A stretch of DNA of 64,000 nucleotides from Miscanthus floridulus (lineage: Eukaryota; Streptophyta; Magnoliopsida; Poales; Poaceae): contig NC_089591.1 in assembly GCF_019320115.1 (NCBI RefSeq), positions 62,443,798 to 62,507,797 on the forward strand, given 5' to 3'. Made by a program: the position numbers and the translations under genes. The notes under the pieces are model-generated. The model was given only the letters and a program-made list of their open reading frames with translations. It made no database searches and was not told where the DNA came from. Positions 21,327-33,300 of this stretch are shown piece by piece; position 1 is the stretch's first letter; every line of letters starts with the position of its first letter.

Positions 21327-24300
21327 TCAAGGACAACCGGGCCAATTCAGTGAAAGAACGTCAGGGTCTCTCATATTCCCATGTGCGAACACCTTGGGTT
21401 CTTTCACCTGCAGCAAACGTGGAAACAAAGAGGCAGTAAATTCTTGACAGAATAAGGAATATACTGGTGGCACAATAGTCATTGCAGGGTCCCAAATTTG
21501 CATGCTTTGTTTGATGAGCTAGTTACCATACCAGAGAAAGCGGGGGAATTTGGGGTTTAAGTTTTACTCTGGAGAATCCATCCACAGCAAACAAGCACTG
21601 GTAGCCACCAATGGAGCGGTGTTCACTGTTTCATATGTCCAGGATAAGAGAGATATAGAGTACTAAAGCATCAGATGCCAAATCCATCAAATATTATCAA
21701 ATGAACAAAAGTTGCTCCAAGCATTAAAAAAACTTGTTTGGTATCCAAAATGATTGCATGGTCCATTTAAACAAACTAATAAACTCACTTCAGTAGATAG
21801 GTGAAATTCCTTTTTTCAAATTCTTCAATGGGAATTTCTTCCTCCTTGGAGTATCTGCCAGACAACAAAACATTATGCAAAATAAAATCATGAAAAAATT
21901 TAGATGTAAAGCGATGAAAGCTCAGAAATGGTGGTATAAAAATTTAAGATCAAAAGAATGCACGGCAATAAGCAACAAAGACAGACGCATCATCAAGTCA
22001 CCCATTCAACATTGATGAATAGAAGACCAGTTTGAAAGTAAGCATTTCTGAAGGAAAACTATATGGCACCCAGGATGAAGCACGCCCTGGACATCCAGGC
22101 CATTACCCTGTATCATTTTGATGGAGAGAAATTTGATGGGGTTATTCATCCGTTCAAAAGATTCTTTTTGGGGTACGAATGTGTAAACCTCCTTCACCAG
22201 CGAGCCCTTTCTTCTCCAGGATGCTAAGCTCTTTCTTCTCCATGTCCAGCGATCTCCATTAACTCTGGTCTGTTAGGGTTTCGGGTTGGGGTTTGGGCGA
22301 TCTTGATGGCTTTCAGCTGTAGAGGGATGGCAGGGGAGGTCGCTGGCCCAGCGGTGGTGGCGGGTGGAACGATGAGGCGACAGGGGTGCCACCCACCATG
22401 GCGGTGGTGGACTGCGGTTGGACAGGGATGGAAGCAGGGGAGTCGTGCTCGCAGTGGTTAGCGTTGGCCGTGGTGGAGGGCGGCACCTTTGGCGACGCTG
22501 ATGCTGCCGGATCCAGGAGGGGCAGTGGAGGCGGGGGAACAGGATTCATCAAGAGGGAGGAAGGCAGCTTGCATGCGGGGGTCGAGACGAAGGAGGCACA
22601 GGTGGGGATTGGGACAATCACAGCTCCGTTTCTCTTTGTCTACTTGTACCGTTTTGGACGTCTAGGATATCCAGAGGGTGCGTCGTCCTGGTGGGCACAG
22701 AAACTGAGCTCCATTTCTGAATTCCATTGCTTCCAAATATGAAATTAGTATGCCACAACAAAAATTGGGAAGCATATAAGGCAGACATGTCATGTAGGAG
22801 ACTAAGTATAATTTGCCAAATATAGTGAAAGTGTAGTTTGCAAAGAAAGGGACGTGCCTGATTCAGTATTACAATAATTGCATCCTACAACGAAAGAGTA
22901 CTTGTAAAACTAATATGAGCTAAGTTTAACCTGATAGTCCAAAATCAACAATCCAGAAAGAAAAAACTAATGGACTGGTGATATTAATAGATAATAATGA
23001 AAGAAGATTTCTCTTGATAGCAACCAACAGAAAAAATAAAATAGCATACATATGAATTAATTTTGCCATTTAGGAACATACCTCCAAGGATATTCATTTT
23101 CACAGAAACGAGAAACCCCACTCATCGCAGTGAAGGCATCAATATGTACCATCTTTTCCTTCACTGAAGAATCTGCTAACAGAGGAATGCAAACATCAAT
23201 CGCTACTGGTATCTGGCCAAAGAAACACTTATTGTCCACAAACCTGATCATAGCAAAGGCCACTAAGAGTAGACAGGTGCTCAACTTGTCACTCTTTGCT
23301 TGTAATTTATTCAAACTTAGTTAATTTTTAATAAATAGACGCGCCTACGCCTAACTTGTAGTTTTGACTATAGAACACAAGTGTTGCAGTTTCATGTATT
23401 CCACAGTAGTCATATAGCCCTCACCTGCTTCGTGTAAAGCCTTTAAAGCATAGCCACCAGGATAATTGTTGTAGGATGCCATAAAAGTCACAGTAGAGTA
23501 TCCTAGACTACAGGAATCATATAAGTTATCGATGCTGAATATATTATGATATTCCAAAAAATAGTTAAATGTTACAATCATCAAGGCAGAATATTCTACC
23601 TGACAAGAAAGGCACCAAGCATGAGAATATAAAGCAAATTCCACCCAGCTTTCTTTCGGTTATTATATCTGGAAATGATGAAGAAAACCAAATATTGACT
23701 AGTTAAATCAAAAGGAAAGGAAATGGCACTTGAACAACATGGATTTTCATAAAGAAATGAGGCAAAAGGAAAAATGGTGCTAACAATCCCAGCTTGAATT
23801 TATCATTGTTCAATTGGTACACAGTAGATAAGATAGTTGCTCACAGTCTGCTAGCTGCTAGTGAAGCAGACACATTAAACATGGGAATTGAGCCAATTAT
23901 GAAACGAAGTTCCTGAAACATAAAAGATAACAGTCACTGATAGAACGAAGCCTAACAGGCTGTTGTATTGATTATGAATAACAGAGGAGGTTTACATATA
24001 TAGAGAGGAGTAGAGCCCAAAGGGCCAGCCAGCCTGGAAGAGGTGGCACATATCTAGAGGAGATTAATGCATACATGGGAGAGCCCAAAGGGCTTAAGGC
24101 AGCCAGAAGATGGCGGCACAAGAACAGAGGAAGTAAATACTCTAACACCCCCCCCCCCCCCCCGGCAGTCGGAGCGTCGTTAGCACGAACGTTCAGACTG
24201 GAGCGAAACTCCATGAAGACAGTCGAAGGGAGTCCCTTGGTGAAGACATCAGCGAACTGCGACGTGGTGGGGACGTGGAGAACACGGACAGCCCCAATAG

Positions 24301-27300
24301 CGACCCGTTCGCGGACGAAGTGGAGGTCAATTTCCACGTGCTTGGTGCGCTGGTGCTGGATGGGGTTGGTGGAGAGGTAGACGGCGCTGACGTTGTCGCA
24401 GTAGACGAGGCAGGCGGACTGCAGCGGCTGGTGCAGTTCCTGCAGTAGTTGGCGAAGCCAGGTTGCCTCAGCAACGCCGTTGGCAACAGCCCGGTATTCG
24501 GCCTCGGCGCTGGACCGAGAGACGGTGGGCTGGCGCTTGGAGGACCAAGAGACGAGGCTGCTGCCGAGGAAGACTGCATATCCGGAGGTGGAGCGACGGG
24601 TGTCGGGGCAGCCAGCCCAGTCGGCGTCGGTGTAGACGGTGAGCTGAGTTGGAGTAGACCGGGGAATGACAAGGCCGTGGCTGATGGTGCCTTGTAGGTA
24701 GCGGAGAATGCGCTTGGCAGCAACCAGATGGGTCTCCCAGGGATCATGCATGTGAAGGCAAACTTGCTGAACTGCGTAGGCGATGTCAGGCCGGGTGAAT
24801 GTGGGTACTGAAGAGCACCTACAAGGCTGCGGTAAGCGGTGGGATCAGCCACAGAGGGTCCATCAGCAGCAGCAATCTTGGCACAAGTGTCAACCGGTGT
24901 TGTACATGGTTTGCAATCACTCATGCCATGGCGAGCAAGAATGTCCAGGGTGTACTGCCGCTGGGACAGGAAGAGGGAGTCACTGCGATGCTGAACAGCC
25001 ACACCAAGGAAGTGATGTAGGGGACCGAGATCCTTCATGGCGAACTCATTCTTGAGGGCAGCAATAACTCGGTGAAGGAGCTGCTGAGAGGAGGCGGTGA
25101 GCACAATGTCGTCCACATAGAGGAGCAAGTAAGCAGTCTCGGTTCCATGGCGATATATGAATAGAGAGGTGTCCGACTTAGCTTCAGTGAAACCCAAAGA
25201 CAGAAGGTGAGAGGCAAACCGGGTGTGCCAAGCGCGAGGTGCCTGCTTTAGACCGTAGAGAGACTTATTGAGCCGACACACATGTCCAGGAAGAGCAGGA
25301 TCAACAAACCCGGTGGGTTGGGAGCAGTACACCGTTTCGGACAGAATCCCGTGGAGGAAGGCGTTCTTCACATCAAGTTGATGAATAGGCCAGTCCCGGG
25401 AGTGAGCCAAGGTGAGGACAGTGCGGACAGTGGCCGGCTTGACGACCGGGCTGAATGTCTCATCATAGTCAACTCCAGGTCGCTGTGTAAATCCGCGAAG
25501 GACCCAGCGAGCTTTGTATCTGTCCAGAGAGCCATCGGCGTGGAACTTATGCTTGAATATCCATTTCCCAGTGACCACATTTGCTTGAGGAGGCCGAGGA
25601 ATGAGATCCCAAGTGTGGTTGTCCGTCAGAGCAGCAAACTCATCTTCCATGGCCTGACGCCAGTGGGGATCAGCAAGGGCATCCCGGCAGGACCGCGGCA
25701 GCGGTGACAACGCCGCTGCGTGGAGAGCAAGTCGGGGCTGTCGATAGCCGATCTTCCCACGGGTTGCCATGCCATGAGTGTTGGCAACCGGTGGGATAGG
25801 AACCGCGCCCATGGGAAGAGGAGGATCCTGCTTGACGTAGCGCGGTGGGGAGGGAATCAAGCCAGAGCGTCGGGGAGGAGGCCGTGGTGGGGACGCCGGT
25901 GACGAGTCAGCGGCTGGCGACGAGGTGGCAGCCGGTGACGGACCGGCGGTCGAAGCACGTCGCGCATAGACATGCACGACGGGCGGCTTGGTGAAGGTTG
26001 GAGCAGCGGGCGGCTGTACGTGCGGCTGGGGAAGCAGCTGTACAGGAGGCGCCGGTGAGGGGGGTGCCTGAGCTGGAGGGGCTGCCGAAGGTGGCAGCAC
26101 TGGAGGTGCCGAGGCCTGGGGCGCCGTGGCGAAACCGGGTGGAGGGCCCAGCGAAGCCCCGGATGATTTGGGTGCGGGAGCAGGCAGGGTGCCAGCCGCC
26201 CCAGAGGTACCTGCAGGAAAGAACGAAACTGGCAGCGGTGCGTCGTCAGTTAGAAAGTCGAGCTCAGCAGGAGGAGGGTGAGCTCGATGAGTGGAGAAGG
26301 GAAACGTTGTCTCGTCGAAGACAACGTGTCGAGAAATAATGACCCGATTCGAGGTGATGTCGAGGCATTTGTAGCCTTTGTGATCGGGAGAGTACCCAAG
26401 GAAAACGCACAGGGAGGAGCGGGGGGCAAGTTTGTGAGGGGTGGTGGCGGTGAGGTTGGGGTAACACGTGCAGCTGAAAGCCCGGAGATCATGATAGGAG
26501 GGTTGGGAGCCATGAAGGGCAAAGAAGGGAGTGCTCATGTTGAGGGTCTTGGTGGGGAGGCGGTTCAGCAGGTGGGTGGCTGTAGCAAGCGCATCAGCCC
26601 AATAGGAGGGGGGCATGGAAGCTTGGAACAGCAGGGTGCGAATGACATTGTTGGTGGTGCGGATGGTGCGTTCAGCCTTGCCGTTTTGTTGGGAGGTATA
26701 GGGGCAGGACATGCGAAGGGTGACCCCTTTGGCAAGAAAGAAAGCACGAGAAGCGGAGTTGTCAAACTCCCGCCCATTGTCGCATTGGACAGACTTGATG
26801 GTACAGCCGAATTGGGTGTGCACATAAGTGAAGAAATTGGAGAGGGTAGGGAAAGTATCAGACTTTAGGCGAAGAGGAAAAGTCCAAAGAAAATGAGAGC
26901 GGTCATCCAGTATAACAAGATAATACTTAAAACCAGATATGCTCATAATAGGGGATGTCCATAGATCACAATGGATAACATCGAAATTTTTTGATGCACG
27001 CGACAAGGAATTAGAAAAAGGTAAACGGACATGACGCCCGAGTTGACAAGCATGACAAAGGGAGTCGTCCTCGGTCTTGCTGCAGGCGATGGAAGAGGAC
27101 TGAACAAGGCTCTGAAGCGCAGCCTTGCCGGGGTGACCAAGCCGTCGATGCCAAGTAGTCGATGATGGTGTTGCCACAAGAGTGCAGGGACTGATAGGAG
27201 AAGACGGCAGCTGGAGGGTGTAGAGGGGCCCGGAGCTGTCACATCGAAGGAGAACGTTCCTCGTATGGAGATCCTTTACAGAAATACCAGAAGGGTCAAA

Positions 27301-30300
27301 TTCAACTGAAACACGATTATCAGTGGTGAACTGACGAACAGAAAGGAGGTTCTGAATGATTTTAGGGGCGATAAGAACGTTATTCAGACGAAAAGGACCA
27401 GGAATAGTAGAGTAGCCAGTGCCAACAACTGGGAGAGTGGCACCGTTGCCCACGATGATGGAGGGGGGAAAAGAAGAGGATGGTGACATGGTGACCATAC
27501 CAGGGTTGGAGGCGATGTGCGAGGTGGCACCGGAGTCGACCACCCAGTTCGAGGTGCTCGGTGGAGGGTTGAGGGAGACGGTGCTGAAAGCGCTGGCGAG
27601 GGATTGAGTATCCCATGGCGATGGCGACCACGTAGAAGGGGGCGCCTGTGGCGCTGGAGACCAGGCCGGCGAAGGCGCCTGCGGGGGCGCCGGGTACAGA
27701 CCAGGACCGGCCATCAGGGCCTGCTGTGCGCCATGGCCGGCCAGCAGGTCTTGCCGTGCGCTGACGTGGGGTGGAGGGCCACGGGAGCCACCGGGATTGG
27801 AGCCAGGCCACATGTGAATGGACCCAGTCCAAGGATTGAAGATGGAGGGCCATTGGGACCCTCCGGGTGGGCCACTGGGACCACCCTGTCCACCGTGACC
27901 GCCCTGTCCGCGGCCTCCACGGCGGCGGCGACCGCGGTTGCCTCCAGACGAGGCCCCCCCGGCCGGCTGAGGAGGGCGCGTGGGAGCAGGTCCGGGAAGT
28001 GGCGCGGAGGTGAGTGGCTTGCTGGTCGAGGAAGTGACGAGGGCCGACGGTGGTGCCGGGGGAGTGGCCATGTTAAGTTCAGCAAGGCGCAGATCAGCCC
28101 GCACGTTGACGAATGACGGAAACGGCTTCTGGCGAGGGATGAGCTGGGCCATGAACTGAAAGCGTTCATTGAGGCCGCGCAGGATGTTCAGCACCAAGGT
28201 ACGGTCATTGACGGGCTCGCCAAGATCAGCGAGGGCGTCTACCATACTCTTCATCTTGCGGCAGAAGTCATCGATGGAGAGGGCGCCCTGGGCGAGGGTG
28301 CGGAACTCGGCGTCGAGCAGCATGGCGCGGGATTCGCGGTTGTTCAGGAACTGCTGCTCGATTCCAAGCCAGGCAGCCCGAGCCGTGACCCCGTCGCGCT
28401 CGTGGATGACGTCCAGCAGGTCGGGGGAGATGGTGTTGAAGAGCCAGGACACGACCACGTCGTCCATGCGTGGCCAAGCCGGATCAGTGTGGCGAGGAAC
28501 GTCGCTGAGGACATGATCTTTCAGGGCAAAGCGGCCGAGGATGAGGAGGACATAGCCGCGCCACTTGGAGTAGTTGGAGGACTGCAAGAACGATTGGAAT
28601 CAAGTTCTTGATGTTTTGGACTGCAGCAGCCTGGCTGTGCAGGCGGGCAATGGCCTCTGCTTCAGAGTTGATGGAAAAGTCGTCGCCGTTCACGGTGGAG
28701 TCGTCCCGGGGGGAGTCGCCATGGAGGCGCTTGCGAAGGGCGGCGGCCTGCTGCTCCAGGGCGTCGGCTTGCGCGCGCTCCTGATCGAGGGCGGCGGCGG
28801 CAGACTTGAGGAGTGTGGCCTCCTCCTCGAGCTGCTTGCTGCGCGCGCTGTTGATGGAGCGCAAGGAGATGGCTTCGTCTTCCAGGGACTTGGCGGCGGC
28901 CAGAGCCTCATCGCGGAGCTAAGCCGCGGAGGCGGCCGTTATGCCGCTGGCGGAGGGGTCGCCGGCCATGGGGGCGGGCGGGCGCGGCGGCCGTCAGAGG
29001 CGGCGCGCGCGCGACACGAAGGGGTCGCGCGGGGGCCGAGGAGACGGGCGCGGGCGCCGAGGGGAGAGGTGCGGAAGAGGTGGGGCGGGGATCGAAATTA
29101 GCGTGATACCATGATAGAACGAAGCCTAACAGGCTGTTGTATTGATTATGAATAACAGAGGAGGTTTACATATATAGAGAGGAGTAGAGCCCAAAGGGCC
29201 AGCCAGCCTGGAAGAGGTGGCACATATCTAGAGGAGATTAATGCATACATGGGAGAGCCCAAAGGGCTTAAGGCAGCCAGAAGATGGCGGCACAAGAACA
29301 GAGGAAGTAAATACTCTAACAGTCACTATGTGCAATTTTGGCCTAGGATTTCAGATATAAGAATCAGACTACTATCCAGAGATGTAGAATAACCTTATGT
29401 GGAAGTTTTGAATAGAGCACAACAAATAAGAAGACCGGAAGCATGTATGGTACTATCCTTCTATCAAGAAGAGCACCAACCTGAAATTGAATGGAAAGGC
29501 TTCGTCAGATACTTCTCCGGTATAGATTAACCACCAAATCAACCAGTAAATCAGTAATGCCTTAACAATACATCAAATCTCAACTAGCTATTGCATAGAA
29601 ATTTAGAAATAAGGGCTTTTCCAAATCCAACCAAAGCTAAAGAAAACATGGTCCCTATAAACACAGTTAAAGATAATAAGTTCTTGGTTAATCCTTATAG
29701 CATTAATCCCTTACAATTAATATCTCAAAGCGAAATTGGAAATGGAAAACATGGCTTTTATTATCATCATCCTTTAGGTTTTTAGTCATATGTCGGCATC
29801 ACTTCCAAGCAAAAGAAGAGTACGTAGGGTCAAGAAAAATGACGTGCGAATATGTTGGAAACAATATGTTGTAGGTCATTCAAAATTCAAACAGATTATA
29901 TGATAGTTCTAATCAGGCAAGATCTGTCTTACCATGCAAAGAGGGTATGCCACAATCATGGAACGTGGAAGCGCCGAGGTAAAGTACCAATGAATTGAAT
30001 GGGTCTTAAGCTTAAGTCAAGGAGAACAGAGGTATGTCATTCACATCAGCACCAGTGTATCATGTTTTGTTATTTTGTTAATGCATAAAATTGAACGGAA
30101 CATGCAGCACACGCAGAAAAGCAACATAAAGGAAGATGATAGCAAACTAATATCTGGGGGAGGAAAGAAATATAAATGTAGTTTCACAAAAGCATGAAGG
30201 ATACACCCCATTCTGAGCTCCGATTCAGAACTGAATTAAACCAGAGAACTTGAAATTCTGGCCACAGGATTCGACGCCACATTATAGAGTCAACTAGCAC

Positions 30301-33300
30301 GGTAAATCCTGTGAAAAGAAAACATAGTGCACCAAAAAATTTCTTACAGGTTTGTGTGACAATTCCATCACAGAATACACAAGGCAACACACAAAGAAAC
30401 ATACCGATGCATATAAGGGCAGTGCTTATGCAATATTTTACTGCTTCCAACAGAGAAACAGATCTGCTCTGTCATAACATAGTGAAATTCATATATTACA
30501 GTAACTCAGCACCAACTGTACAGAATGCATGAAACCATCAAATAAAACATGGTGTACAGATGATTCTTAAACACCGTAGCGACCCTACAACTTCAACTTC
30601 AAGATCATTGCAAGGCGTGGTATGTGGCTATAAGATATTGCCCTAGCTCACTACATGAACACAAAATGTGATGTGCTGAACGTCTGAGAACTCAGTGCAA
30701 AGAGCTCCCGCTCTGTGCGGGGTCTAGGGAAGGGTGTCAGTGGCAAGCCTTTTTTTCTCGAAAACGCAGGAGCGCTGCGCCTCATTATATTAAGAAGAAT
30801 GAAAGGGGCTAGAGCCCTACAACACACAACACACACAGCCCCACACAAACCTAGGAATTACATTCGCGCCTGATAAAGGGCAATGTCAGTGGCAAGCCTT
30901 ACCCTCGCCTGTGCAATGCGAGGAGACCGTGACTCGAACCCAGGACCTTCTGGTCACAGGCGGTAAGACTCTACCGCTTGCACCAGGCCCGCCCTTGCTG
31001 AACGTCTGAGAACTCAAAGCTGAATTTGGAGCAGTATGAGCAAAGCTGCTTGGAACTTCATTCAAGAAATCTAAACAACACATTCATATAGAAAACTGTA
31101 GAACTGTAGAAACAATATTGAAAATATAAAATGTTTCTGAACAACAGTACCACTTCCTAGAAAGGAATACAATGTTGAAAATATAAGTAAAACTGTAGAA
31201 ACAAGCAGAACTATGCAAGTAATGAAATAAAATAGGTTTGGACATTGCGTAGGTCAGAGACTCACGAGCAAAAGTGCAAGCCCTATTGGGCCAAGAAGCA
31301 GAATCATATCACATCTAAAAACAACTGCTGCAACAATCTGCAAGAAAACGAAAATTATACAATACACATAGTTCGGTATGATTTTAATTAAATAAAAGCT
31401 TTAATCCTTTGACTCAGATTCTTGGTGCTGAAACGAAGAATTATATCTTGGTGCTAGAACTAATGATTATATCTGAATTTGGTGAGAACCGAGCTTCCCT
31501 CGGTAGGTAAGGCATCAGAAAAAAGGCATAAGGCATACCAGAGCCTGTAATGTACATAGGTAGCTTCCCTTGAACCAGAAAGAGTATGCCAAGTTGACTG
31601 CACGACATAAATCATAGAAGAGTCACATTTTTTTCCCCGCAAACTCCTACATTTTTGTTGTTGACAAAAACTTGATCGAAACAGCTTTCAGCTTTGTTAT
31701 ACAGTGTGATCTGTGCTTACCTAAAGCTAAAGCAAAGATATTTGGAAGCGGACGGCTTGAGTAGAACAGCAAGTGAAACTGGATAGCAGTTAGTACCACA
31801 AAGAATGCTTCTGCTTGATGGCCAAACTTCTTTTTTACCTGGTTGTTTAGAAGACAGTCAACCGAAGCATGATATCCAATTATAAAAGTACCAGAAATCC
31901 AATATGAGCTCTTAAATAAAAAGTTATCACAGTGAGCACAACCACTAATCAATACAATGCATGCCAAAATTATATCTGCCCCAACTTCCAAGAGGAAAAA
32001 AGGCAGAAGAAAAGCTAGGATTTGAAAGAAGAGCAGCTTGTTGCTGTGTGATGCTCTAGAATCCAGACAAGTGAACCATACATCTACATTCTACAGTACG
32101 TACTGTAATGAACAACTTTACCAGTCTTAATTAAATTTGGTTCATTGTACCAAAAGTCCGCATGATACTATATTTAAATTTGACAAGAAAGACTTCTTTA
32201 GTATATTTAATTCTCGATCATCTTTCTGCGAGCTGTTTCCATGCTGTTATTTATTTGTGTCATTCATTTTCGGTAAACCATTATGTTTTCAGAATACCAA
32301 TACCAACAGAAAGCAGTAACACACTGACAGTATTCAGTGTCAGATATAGTGAGAGAAGAAAGAAAAGAAAACCTGAACTCTGAGAAGTCTCAAACTCATC
32401 AAAGTGACACAACTCAATGTTAATCGAACTACAAAAGGAAACAGAAAAACATCAGTCTTCCAAAACTGCATCAATGAGAAATTAAACATCAGATAGCATA
32501 CAGCCTGTTCGCTTGCTCGTAAACGATCGTAAATTTCCAGCCAGGAACAGTGTTTTTCTCTCACACCAAACCAGCCAACAGTAAATAATCCACGATACGA
32601 TACGGCCTCCCGAACAGGCTGATAAACATCCAAGGAAGATTATGTACAGAGCTTTAATGATCACCTGTAAGAAGACTATAGAACTTTGGAACATGAAGTA
32701 AATGCAATACAAAGACTGTCGGTGATGAGAGAATAGAGATAACAAATGCTCCTGAAAAAAGCAGATGGTACATCATGTTAATGTTATAATTTCACATCAA
32801 GACTACAAGGTCTGCAACAAAAAAAAAAACACATACGAAATGGGCTTTGGACAAACATAAAGTCAACGAAGTATGTCGGGCTCATTAAGGACATGTACAA
32901 CAATGTTGTGACTAGTGTTTGAACAAGCGATGGAGACACGGATGACTTCCCGATTATGATAGGACTACATCAAGGATCAGCTTTGAGCCCTTATCGGTTT
33001 GCATTAGTGATGGATGAGGTCACAAGAGACATACAAGGGGACATCCCTTGGTGTATGCTTTTCGCGGACGATGTAGTGCTAGTTGATGAAAGCCGGACAT
33101 GAGTGAATCAGAAACTGGAGTTATGGCGGGAAACTTTGAAGTCCAAAGGTTTTAGACTCAATAGAACTAAAACTGAGTATATGAGATGTGACTTCGGCAC
33201 TACTACTCGGGAGGAGGAAGATATTAGTTTGAAAGGTCAAGTAGTGCCTAGGAAGGATACCTTTCGATATTTAGGATCAATGCTACAGAGAGACGGGGAT

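Larger units (their letters stand above)
23938..29323 (-). mobile_element. Ty1/copia element (Hopscotch/Ale-like) in ALG12 intron 12
   Basis: A complete 5386-bp element with a perfect 5-bp target duplication GTCAC (23933-23937 and 29324-29328). LTRs are 210 bp (left) and 212 bp (right). They start TGATAGAACG, end ACTCTAACA and differ, as far as I can see, only by an AG dinucleotide, so the insertion is recent. It lies in the same orientation as ALG12. The short LTRs and single polyprotein resemble the maize Hopscotch/rice Retrofit group; the lineage is a judgement by eye. Confidence 0.9.

Noticed and set aside
26250..28516. Plus-strand and other-frame ORFs over the copia polyprotein
   Set aside because: They are shadows of the GC-rich gag-pol frame on the minus strand.
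30205..30206. Alternative ALG12 exon 10 donor two bases earlier (GGG|GTGTATCC)
   Set aside because: It would break phase with exon 11 and lose the conserved [15 protein letters not shown] sequence, so the downstream GT was preferred.
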